Assembly: GCA_003694775.1 (NCBI GenBank) | Contig: RFJV01000558.1 | Coordinates: 1 to 5,247 of the forward strand | DNA length: 5,247 bases | Source: Chloroflexota bacterium | Lineage (GTDB): Bacteria; Chloroflexota; Anaerolineae; 4572-78; J111 | Direction of reading: 5' to 3' | Shown: positions 1 through 5,247 of the stretch, piece by piece | How positions within the stretch are numbered: the stretch's first letter is position 1 | How the letters are laid out: every line of letters begins with the position of its first letter | Program-made: the position numbers and the translations under genes | Notes under the pieces: generated by a model | Database searches by the model: none | Seen by the model: only the letters and a program-made list of their open reading frames with translations | What the model was told of the DNA's origin: nothing

Positions 1-1
1 C

Positions 2-340
2 GCGCCGGAGCTGTGCACCTTCATTGTCCCGGCAACCGTCCACCGCGGGGCGGTGAAGATTGCCATTTCCACCGGCGGGGCCAGCCCGGCCCTGGCCCGG
101 CACCTGCGCCGGCAGGTCGAGCAAATTATTGGTCCGGAGTATGCCGTCCTGGCAGACATTCTGGCCGGCCTGCGTCCCCGGCTCCGGGCCGGTCTGCCGG
201 ACTCGTCCACGCGGGCGCAGGTCATCCGCAGTCTGCTGGCCTCCGACCTGCTGGCAGTGATTACCGCAGAGGGACCGGAGGCCGGACGGGCCTATGCCCG
301 CGCCTTGCTGGACAACCTGATTCAACGCCACGGAGGATAA
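2..340 (+). CDS. Precorrin-2 dehydrogenase / sirohydrochlorin ferrochelatase-type protein, C-terminal part (5' truncated)
   Basis: The frame is open from base 2 and ends at TAA 338-340, giving 112 visible residues; the true start lies left of the window. It begins APELCTFIVPATVHRG and continues KIAISTGGASPALARHLR, the hallmark segment of the SirC/Met8/CysG N-terminal family (FIVPA..RG...AISTGG.SPALAR.LR). These cytoplasmic enzymes oxidise precorrin-2 to sirohydrochlorin with NAD+, and some also insert iron to give siroheme. The NAD-binding Rossmann half and the catalytic Asp region are outside the window, so whether it also acts as a chelatase cannot be judged. The rest is a helical C-terminal domain, as expected for the family. 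The GTG at 53 is internal: the conserved PATVHRG motif lies upstream of it in the same frame. Only 4 bases separate it from the CobA-HemD gene, whose product makes its substrate, so the two are almost certainly co-transcribed. Common names are sirC, ylnF and MET8; none is assigned because most of the protein is missing. Confidence 0.9.
   Translation, partial: APELCTFIVPATVHRGAVKIAISTGGASPALARHLRRQVEQIIGPEYAVLADILAGLRPRLRAGLPDSSTRAQVIRSLLASDLLAVITAEGPEAGRAYARALLDNLIQRHGG
332..336 (+). promoter_or_regulatory. Ribosome-binding site of cobA-hemD
   Basis: GGAGG lies 8 bases before the ATG at 345 and overlaps the last codons of the upstream gene. This is a near-ideal Shine-Dalgarno spacing. It supports ATG 345 over the in-frame ATG at codon 10, and it suggests translational coupling with the upstream gene. 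Confidence 0.8.
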
Positions 341-344
341 CCCC

Positions 345-1886
345 ATGCCCCAACCCACACCCTCACCGGGAATGGTGTACCTGATTGGCGCCGGTCCCGG
401 CGACCCCGGTCTCATCACCGTGCGTGGCATCGAGTGTCTGCGCCGGGCCGATGTGGTGGTGTACGACCGGCTGGCTAACCATTCCCTGCTGGCCCACGCC
501 CGCGGTGCGGAGCTGATTGACGTGGGCAAACAGCCGCACCGCCATCCGGTTCCCCAGGAAGAAATCAACGCCCTGCTGGTTGAGCACGCCCGGGCCGGCA
601 AGGTGGTGGCCCGGCTCAAGGGCGGCGACCCGTTTGTCTTTGGCCGGGGGGGAGAGGAAGCCCTGGCCCTGGTGGAAGCCGGCCTGCCGTTTGAGATTGT
701 ACCGGGGGTGACCAGCGCCATCGCCGGGCCGGCCTATGCCGGTATCCCGGTGACCCACCGCGGCCTGGCCTACAGCGTCGCTTTTGTGACCGGTCACCGG
801 GCCGATGACCTGGACGATTCCGGCTACAACTGGCCCTACCTGGCGACCGGCCCGGATACGCTGGTCATCCTGATGGGCGTGTCCAATCTGGCGATGATTG
901 TGGAACAGCTCATCCGCCACGGACGCCCGCCCGACACGCCCGCGGCGCTGGTGGAGCGAGCCTCGCGTACGGTGCAGAAAACCGCGGTGGGGGTGCTGGA
1001 AAACATTGTGGAGCGGGCGCAGGCGGCCCGCATCCGGCCTCCGGCGGTCATCGTTATCGGGCGGGTGGCGCAGTTAGCCGAACAGCTCCGCTGGTTTGAC
1101 CTGCCGGCGCGGCGGCCTCTGCTGGGCCTGCGCGTGCTCAACACCCGGCCTCTGGAGCAGGCCGGCGAGTTCAGCCGGCGGCTGATGGAGCTGGGCGCGG
1201 AGGCAGTGGAACTGCCTACCACCTGCATTACCGCGGTTGACGACCCTGCCCCGCTGGACCAGGCTGTGCGCCGGCTGGTGGAGCAATCCGCCTGGGAATG
1301 GGTCATTTTCTCCAGCCCCAATACGGTTTCCTACTTTCTTGACCGTCTGCTGGCCCTGGGGTATGATGTCCGTGGGTTGAGCCGCACCCGGCTGGCGGCC
1401 GTGGGGCACTCTACCGTGTCGGCGCTGTTGCGGTACGGCCTGCGCCCCGACCTGACCCCGGCCCGGCATACCACCGAAGGTCTGCTGTCGGAGCTGGACG
1501 ACCTGCCGGGGCGGCGGATTCTACTGCCCCGCGCCAACATCACCTCCCCGCGGCTGGCCGAGGCCCTGCAGACGCGGGGTGCGCAGGTTGACGTGCTGAC
1601 CACCTACCTGGTGCGGCCCGCCGCGCCCCATCCGGCCTCATTGTCTGCTCTGGTAGACGGCGGGGTCGATGTGGCGACTTTTGTCAGCCCGTCGGCGGTG
1701 GAAGGGCTGATGTCGATGCTGGCGGCCCAGCAGGTGACCCTGCCGCCCGACCTGCGGGCGGCCTGCATCGGACCGGCCACCATTGAAGCGGCCCGGCAGG
1801 CCGGGTTCCGGGTGGAGATTATTCCGGAGAAGCACACCGTGGACGGTCTGCTGGAGGCGATGGTGCAGTGGCGAAAAGGAGCGTAA
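345..1886 (+). CDS. cobA: Fused uroporphyrinogen-III C-methyltransferase / uroporphyrinogen-III synthase (CobA-HemD)
   Basis: A 513-residue cytoplasmic bifunctional enzyme. Residues about 10-250 are the SAM-dependent SUMT domain. They show VYLIGAGPGDPGLITVRG (11-28), RLKGGDPFVFGRGGEE (90-105), PGVTSAIAGPAYAGIPVTHRG (120-140, written here only as the family signature) and ILMGV (175-179). Residues about 260-510 are a HemD domain with LNTRPL (265-270), FSSPNTVSYF (322-331), VGHSTVSALL (353-362), LLPRANITSPRLAEAL (393-408), FVSPSAVEGL (446-455) and IGPATIEAARQAGF (475-488). HemD cyclises hydroxymethylbilane to uroporphyrinogen III, and CobA methylates it at C2 and C7 to precorrin-2, the substrate of the upstream dehydrogenase. 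Both domains look full length and intact, and the fusion is a known architecture in several phyla. The start at 345 has a GGAGG 8 bases upstream; an ATG at codon 10, directly before the SAM motif, is a less likely alternative. A repeat array begins 6 bases after the stop. Confidence 0.96.
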   Translation: MPQPTPSPGMVYLIGAGPGDPGLITVRGIECLRRADVVVYDRLANHSLLAHARGAELIDVGKQPHRHPVPQEEINALLVEHARAGKVVARLKGGDPFVFGRGGEEALALVEAGLPFEIVPGVTSAIAGPAYAGIPVTHRGLAYSVAFVTGHRADDLDDSGYNWPYLATGPDTLVILMGVSNLAMIVEQLIRHGRPPDTPAALVERASRTVQKTAVGVLENIVERAQAARIRPPAVIVIGRVAQLAEQLRWFDLPARRPLLGLRVLNTRPLEQAGEFSRRLMELGAEAVELPTTCITAVDDPAPLDQAVRRLVEQSAWEWVIFSSPNTVSYFLDRLLALGYDVRGLSRTRLAAVGHSTVSALLRYGLRPDLTPARHTTEGLLSELDDLPGRRILLPRANITSPRLAEALQTRGAQVDVLTTYLVRPAAPHPASLSALVDGGVDVATFVSPSAVEGLMSMLAAQQVTLPPDLRAACIGPATIEAARQAGFRVEIIPEKHTVDGLLEAMVQWRKGA

Positions 1887-1892
1887 CGATTG

Positions 1893-2033
1893 GAGAGTTA
1901 GAGAGTTAAAGAGTTAGAGAGTTGGTTAGTTGGTTAGTTTGTTAGTTGGCGCGTTGAAGGGTGGAGAGTTCATCTGGAAGCGCCTAAACTCGTAAACTCC
2001 CCAACTCATCAACTCCCAAACTCGTAAACTCAC
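1893..2033 (+). repeat. 8-bp-phased inverted repeat array filling the cobA-terC gap
   Basis: Left arm 1893-1956: eight consecutive 8-bp units of form NNNNGTTN, starting GAGAGTTA, GAGAGTTA, AAGAGTTA, GAGAGTTG and then GTTAGTTG-like. Right arm: AACTC at 1987, 1995, 2003, 2011, 2019 and 2027, exactly 8 bp apart. The arms are complementary. With positions summing to 3934, bases 1919-1947 face 1987-2015 with 25 of 29 positions paired (3 of them G-U), and GAGTT/AACTC blocks continue outward to 1903/2031. Inside, GGCGC (1948-1952) can pair with GCGCC (1980-1984). No T-tract follows, so it is not a standard terminator. It has no coding content. The function is unknown; it could be a mobile or expanded repeat, or an mRNA structure ahead of terC. 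Confidence 0.85.
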
Positions 2034-2038
2034 AAAAC

Positions 2039-2043
2039 GGGGG
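2039..2043 (+). promoter_or_regulatory. Probable ribosome-binding G-run of the terC-family gene
   Basis: GGGGG ends 6 bases before the GTG at 2050, where no good GGAGG is present. It starts 5 bases after the right arm of the repeat array (2033), so a folded array could influence ribosome access. It is a weak match, chosen because no better start signal exists: the next in-frame Met is codon 63, inside the conserved protein. Confidence 0.45.
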
Positions 2044-2049
2044 TATCAG

Positions 2050-3036
2050 GTGGAAACGTTAGACTTCATCGGTGTCATTACCATTGTAGTTCAGCTGATT
2101 TTTCTGGAAGGCATTCTCTCTATTGACAATGCCGCGGTGTTAGGTGCGCTGGTTTCGGTTCTGCCGCGCGATAAGCCGGTCCCGTATCCCAAACCGCTGA
2201 AGTTTCTGCAAGGCTTCACCGACCGGGTTTTTGGGATGCAGCAGATGGCCGCGCTCAAAGTGGGTCTGCTGGGGGCTTACGCCGGGCGCGGCCTGATGCT
2301 GGTGCTGGCGGCCTGGGTGATTGAAAACCAGTTTCTCAAGGTGCTGGGCGCGCTGTACCTGGTCAAACTGGCCTTTGAACACCTTTCGCGGCTGGGGCAG
2401 GAGGAGGAAGAGGAAGCGCATATCAGCCTCAAGACCGTGGCTTTTTGGGGCGTGGTCCTGCAAGTCGAACTGGCCGACCTGGCCTTCAGCCTGGATAATG
2501 TGGTAGCCGCGGTGGCCCTGTCGGATAAGCTGTGGGTGGTGATGTTGGGGGTGGCCCTGGGGATTGTCATGATGCGGTTTGCCGCCGGAATCTTCACCTG
2601 GATGATTCGCAAGGAGCCGAGTCTGGAAATTGGGGCCTATCTGGTGGTGTTTAACATTGGTGTGGAGCTGTTGCTGGCGGAGTTTATGCACTTCCATTTT
2701 GAGGCCTGGCAGAAATTTGTGATTTCCATCCTCACCCTGGTGCTGGTGGTGGTATACGCCAGAGTACGGCCTCTGCATATTCTGGGGCCTGTTTTCCGGT
2801 GGGTGGCTCAGGGAATGGGGCTGGTGGACGAGCTGGTCAACTGGGCCTTGAGACCGGCAGCCGTGGTGCTGAGACTGCTGTTCCGCACGGCCAGCCGGGT
2901 GATTGCCCCCCTTGCCGCCCGGCGACGGGCGGGTGCCGGCCCCGTTTCGCCAAATGGGTACAAATCTGCTTTCGTGGAAGCCGAACCGGATATAGAGCCG
3001 GCTGTCCCCCAACCGGCGGCATTTTCCGACTCGTAA
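2050..3036 (+). CDS. TerC-family integral membrane protein (probable metal-ion exporter)
   Basis: 328 residues with about seven hydrophobic helices (roughly 6-38, 68-90, 95-111, 128-156, 159-184, 195-214, 222-238). It carries the duplicated acidic TerC signature: EGILSIDNAAVLGALV at 20-35 and VELADLAFSLDNVVAAVALS at 139-158. The membrane-embedded E20, D26, N27 and E140, D143, D149, N150 are the likely metal ligands. Family members such as Alx of E. coli and the Bacillus TerC proteins export Mn2+ and help load secreted metalloenzymes; others are linked to tellurite resistance or pH response. The exact substrate here is inferred. Unusual points are a basic/proline loop (about 40-62), five consecutive Glu at 118-122 between helices 3 and 4, and a tail after 240 that includes an amphipathic segment (248-290) and a low-complexity Pro/Ala/Glu end. 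GTG 2050 is the start: an in-frame stop lies at 1993 and the first helix begins at once. Its link to tetrapyrrole synthesis is positional only. Confidence 0.92.
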   Translation: METLDFIGVITIVVQLIFLEGILSIDNAAVLGALVSVLPRDKPVPYPKPLKFLQGFTDRVFGMQQMAALKVGLLGAYAGRGLMLVLAAWVIENQFLKVLGALYLVKLAFEHLSRLGQEEEEEAHISLKTVAFWGVVLQVELADLAFSLDNVVAAVALSDKLWVVMLGVALGIVMMRFAAGIFTWMIRKEPSLEIGAYLVVFNIGVELLLAEFMHFHFEAWQKFVISILTLVLVVVYARVRPLHILGPVFRWVAQGMGLVDELVNWALRPAAVVLRLLFRTASRVIAPLAARRRAGAGPVSPNGYKSAFVEAEPDIEPAVPQPAAFSDS

Positions 3037-3055
3037 AGGGGCGGCGTACCTTTTC

Positions 3056-3136
3056 GCTCATGTGTAAAATAAGTGCTTATTATTGTAAGGGCGACCGGCC
3101 GGTCGCCCTTACAAAGCACGCGTACGATACATGAGC
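3056..3136. repeat. 81-bp nested inverted repeat with a perfect 32-bp palindromic core
   Basis: The core 3083-3114 is a perfect palindrome (TTGTAAGGGCGACCGG and its complement, no loop). Around it, outer arms GCTCATGTGT (3056-3065) and ATACATGAGC (3127-3136) match at 9 of 10 positions. Middle arms GTGCTT (3073-3078) and AAGCAC (3114-3119) sit in the same register as the outer arms (positions sum to 6192). The whole can fold as one hairpin, or as a cruciform in DNA. Palindromes of the type GTAGGGGCGACC...GGTCGCCCCTAC recur in many bacterial genomes as small non-autonomous repeats, as I remember it, which suggests a REP- or MITE-like element. No ORF is inside. Confidence 0.8.
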
Positions 3137-3146
3137 CTACTTTTTT
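3056..3146 (+). terminator. Possible terminator of the terC-family gene formed by the nested inverted repeat
   Basis: The outer arm of the 81-bp inverted repeat ends at 3136 and is followed, after CTAC, by six T (3141-3146) on the + strand. This begins 19 bases after the terC stop codon and is the only terminator-like structure before the convergent gene on this strand. The stem is interrupted by an internal loop (3066-3072 versus 3120-3126) and the T-run is slightly detached, so efficiency is uncertain. Confidence 0.45.
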
Positions 3147-3160
3147 AAGTGTCTTGTACC

Positions 3161-3199
3161 CAAATAAAAACAGGCCGGGGATTTTTCCCCGGCCTGTTT
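3161..3199 (-). terminator. Rho-independent terminator of the PFOR gene
   Basis: Bases 3168-3180 (AAACAGGCCGGGG) pair perfectly with 3187-3199 around a 6-base loop, giving a 13-bp GC-rich stem. Read on the minus strand, the stem is followed by TTTATTTG with further T inside the stem end, giving a run TTTTTATTT. It starts 14 bases after the minus-strand stop codon. On the + strand only TTT follows, so it acts mainly on the minus strand, perhaps weakly on both. Confidence 0.92.
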
Positions 3200-3213
3200 G
3201 ATTCTGGTGGTGA

Positions 3214-5247
3214 TTAGAGCCTGGTTAGCTCCTCGTAAACTCGCCAGCGTTGGGCCACGTCTTCCCGCATTTCTTCCAGGAGCTGTTCGGCCCGGCTGGG
3301 ATTGGCCTGCCGCAGAATGCGGAACCGGTTCTGGCTGTACATAAACTCGGCAACATCAATCTTGGGGGCACGGGAGTCAAGCTGGAGCGGGTGCTTGCCT
3401 TCCCGGATATTGACCGGATTGTAGCGGTACAGGGGCCAGAAACCGCTGTTCACCGCGGCTTTCTGCACCTCCGGCGCTTTGCGCAGGTCGAAACCGTGGG
3501 CGATGCAGTGGCTGTAGGCGATGATGATAGACGGCCCGTCATACGCCTCGGCTTCCTGGAAGGCCTTGACCACCTGGGTCATATTGGCGGTCAGGGCGAC
3601 CTGGGCCACGTAGACATTGCCGTACATCATTGCCATCAGCCCCAGGTCTTTCTTGGGCAGGCTCTTGCCGGCCGCGGCAAACTTGGCGACCGCGGCTCGC
3701 GGGGTAGCTTTGGACATCTGCCCGCCGGTGTTGGAGTAGACCGCGGTGTCCAGCACCAGGATGTTGACATTCCGGCCCGAGGCCAGCACGTGGTCCAGGC
3801 CGCCGTAGCCGATGTCGTAGGCCCAGCCGTCGCCGCCCACAATCCAGACCGATTTCTTGACCAGGTAGTCGGCCACACTGAGCAGTTGTTTGGCCTGGGA
3901 GCCGTCCATCCCGGACAGTATCTCCTTCAGCTTTTCGACCCGCTGGCGCTGGGCCTCGATTTCTTCGGGCGTATCCTGGAGAGAGGTCTTGATAGCCTGG
4001 AACAGGTCGGCACTGCCATTGGCCTGGGCCGCCACCTTGTCGAGCAGTTCGTAGGCGTACTCGGTCATCTTGTCGACGGTCAGCCGCATACCCAGACCGA
4101 ACTCGGCGTTGTCTTCAAACAGCGAGTTGGACCAGGCCGGACCGCGGCCATCGGCACGGGTGGTGTAGGGAGTGGTGGGCAGGTTGCCGCCGTAAATGGA
4201 GGAACAGCCGGTGGCGTTGGCAATGATAGCCCGGTCGCCGAAGAGCTGGGTCAGCAGTTTGATGTAGGGAGTTTCACCGCAACCGGCGCAGGCCCCGGAG
4301 AACTCGAACATCGTCGGCAGGAGCTGGGACCCCTTGACGGTGTAGCGGTTGAAGAGGCTGGGGTCGGTATCCGGGATGGAGAGGAAGTAGTCAAAGTTGC
4401 GGGCTTCCTGCTCGCGCAGTTCCTCGGTCAGCGGGACCATATTGATGGCCTTCTTGCCGGTGCGCTGGCCGGAGGCGTCCTTGGCCTGGGCCGGGCAGAT
4501 TTCCACACACAGGCCACAGCCGGTGCAGTCTTCCGGTGCAACCTGGACGGTAAAGACCATATCCCTGAACTGTTTTCCTGTTGCCGCAGTGGACTTGTAG
4601 CCGGCAGGGGCATTGCCGTTGGCATATTCTGCCGGGTACACCTTGGTGCGGATGGTGGCGTGCGGGCAGACAAAGGAGCACTGGTTGCACTGGATGCAGA
4701 TATCCGGCTCCCAAACCGGAATTTCCACGGCGATGCGCCGTTTTTCGTATTTGGTGGTGCCGGTGGGGAAGGTTCCGTCCGCCGGCAGGGCCGAAACGGG
4801 CAGTTTGTCGCCCTGCTGGGCCATCAGCGGGACGGTCACTTTCTTGACGAACTCCGGCATGTCGGCCCGGACAAAGCTGTGCATCGGCTTCTGGCTGGTC
4901 ACCTGCTGGGGCACGTCGACCCGCTCGATGCGGTCTTTGGCCAGGTTTGCGGCCTGGATATTCATATCGACCACGGTCTGGCCCTTTTTGCCGTAGGTGT
5001 CCCGAATGGCCAGCTCAATCATTTCCATTGCCTTCTCTTCCGGAATGACACCGGAAATCAGGAAGAAGGCGGTCTGCATAATCACGTTGATGCGGGTCCC
5101 CAGCCCCAGCGATTTTGCCAGGCTGATGGCATCAATCACGTAGAATTTCAGCTTTTTGTCGATAATCTGCTGTTGGACACGGGCCGGCAGGCGGTCCCAG
5201 ACCTCGTCCTTGCCGTAAGGGCTGTTCAGCAGGAATATGCCGCCTTC
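3214..5247 (-). CDS. nifJ: Pyruvate:ferredoxin (flavodoxin) oxidoreductase, single-chain, C-terminal 677 residues (5' truncated)
   Basis: The frame is open to the right edge (first visible residues EGGIFLLNSPYGKDEVWDRL) and stops at TAA 3214-3216. Single-chain PFORs are about 1170-1230 residues, so roughly 500 N-terminal residues are missing. GTG 5139 is internal. Counting from the edge, the core is: the gamma-like region KFYVIDA...RINVIMQTAFF (near 34-62); a two-cluster ferredoxin domain with CxxCxxCxxxCP at C184/187/190/194 and C241/244/247/251; proximal cluster ligands C320 and C323 (CAGCGETPY), C348 (ATGCSSIYGG) and C581 (SHCIAHG); and the thiamine-diphosphate motif GDG (472-474) to NTGGQ (506-510). 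All key residues are present. The cytoplasmic enzyme oxidises pyruvate with CoA to acetyl-CoA and CO2 and reduces ferredoxin or flavodoxin, a central reaction in anaerobes. It ends soon after the TPP domain, like the E. coli-type short form, without the extra C-terminal domain VII known from Desulfovibrio africanus. It converges with terC and has its own terminator. Confidence 0.97.
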   Translation of the reverse strand, partial: EGGIFLLNSPYGKDEVWDRLPARVQQQIIDKKLKFYVIDAISLAKSLGLGTRINVIMQTAFFLISGVIPEEKAMEMIELAIRDTYGKKGQTVVDMNIQAANLAKDRIERVDVPQQVTSQKPMHSFVRADMPEFVKKVTVPLMAQQGDKLPVSALPADGTFPTGTTKYEKRRIAVEIPVWEPDICIQCNQCSFVCPHATIRTKVYPAEYANGNAPAGYKSTAATGKQFRDMVFTVQVAPEDCTGCGLCVEICPAQAKDASGQRTGKKAINMVPLTEELREQEARNFDYFLSIPDTDPSLFNRYTVKGSQLLPTMFEFSGACAGCGETPYIKLLTQLFGDRAIIANATGCSSIYGGNLPTTPYTTRADGRGPAWSNSLFEDNAEFGLGMRLTVDKMTEYAYELLDKVAAQANGSADLFQAIKTSLQDTPEEIEAQRQRVEKLKEILSGMDGSQAKQLLSVADYLVKKSVWIVGGDGWAYDIGYGGLDHVLASGRNVNILVLDTAVYSNTGGQMSKATPRAAVAKFAAAGKSLPKKDLGLMAMMYGNVYVAQVALTANMTQVVKAFQEAEAYDGPSIIIAYSHCIAHGFDLRKAPEVQKAAVNSGFWPLYRYNPVNIREGKHPLQLDSRAPKIDVAEFMYSQNRFRILRQANPSRAEQLLEEMREDVAQRWRVYEELTRL

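Noticed and set aside
13..384. Overlapping + strand frame of 123 residues across the first gene junction
   Set aside because: Composition is Pro/Gly/Arg-rich with no motif; the frame beginning at base 2 carries the conserved precorrin-2 dehydrogenase signature.
836..1603. Antisense open frames opposite cobA-hemD
   Set aside because: They are Ser/Arg/Pro-rich frames expected opposite GC-rich genes; no motif and no ribosome-binding site in support.
1893..2033. CRISPR array
   Set aside because: The units are 8 bp with 3-base variable parts and inverted halves; there are no 25-40 bp repeats or unique spacers and no cas genes.
1887..2049. yybP-ykoY manganese riboswitch or cobalamin riboswitch before the terC-family gene
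   Set aside because: The gap consists almost wholly of GAGTT/AACTC units; I see no conserved riboswitch core and no expression platform with a T-tract.
1887..2049. Sigma-70-type promoter for terC
   Set aside because: No convincing -35/-10 pair at proper spacing can be picked out of the repetitive T/A-rich units; any match would be a product of the repeat.
2140..3012. Long antisense open frame (290 residues) opposite the terC-family gene
   Set aside because: Its translation is rich in Gln, His and Gly with no recognisable family, typical of a shadow frame, while the + strand frame has clear TerC motifs and membrane helices.
4397..4996. + strand open frames opposite the PFOR gene
   Set aside because: Cys/Trp/Arg-rich mirror frames of the ferredoxin domain; the minus-strand protein is unmistakable.
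5137..5139. GTG as the start of the PFOR protein
   Set aside because: The 36 upstream codons to the window edge remain open and encode conserved PFOR sequence, so this is an internal Val.

Overview
This window looks like a GC-rich bacterial chromosome segment. It carries four protein-coding genes, two of them cut by the window edges, and two intergenic regions filled with repeat-like, strongly structured DNA. The gene content is tetrapyrrole synthesis, a TerC-type membrane protein and a single-chain pyruvate:ferredoxin oxidoreductase (PFOR). Together with octamer-phased intergenic repeats, this fits an anaerobic or facultative bacterium. The protein style and repeats remind me of Chloroflexota (Anaerolineae-like), but that is an impression, not a proven assignment.

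Left part (1-1886, + strand): the C-terminal end of a precorrin-2 dehydrogenase / sirohydrochlorin ferrochelatase-type protein is followed after 4 bases by a fused uroporphyrinogen-III C-methyltransferase / uroporphyrinogen-III synthase (CobA-HemD). The two genes form an operon. HemD makes uroporphyrinogen III, CobA methylates it to precorrin-2, and the upstream protein oxidises precorrin-2 to sirohydrochlorin. Sirohydrochlorin leads to siroheme, or to cobalamin or heme by the siroheme route.

Middle (1887-2049): the whole gap is an 8-bp-phased array. GAGTT-type units lie on the left and AACTC units on the right, so the transcript could fold into one long imperfect hairpin ending just before the ribosome-binding region of the next gene. 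That gene (2050-3036, + strand) encodes a seven-helix TerC-family membrane protein, probably a metal (Mn2+-type) exporter, starting with GTG.

Right part (3037-5247): terC and the minus-strand PFOR gene converge. Between them lie an 81-bp nested inverted repeat with a perfect 32-bp palindrome at its core (followed by T6 on the + strand) and a clear rho-independent terminator for the minus-strand gene. The PFOR gene (nifJ type) runs off the right edge. Its visible 677 residues carry two ferredoxin-type [4Fe-4S] motifs, the four ligands of the proximal cluster and the thiamine-diphosphate site.

I see no wholly new protein system. The least explained parts are the two structured intergenic elements.
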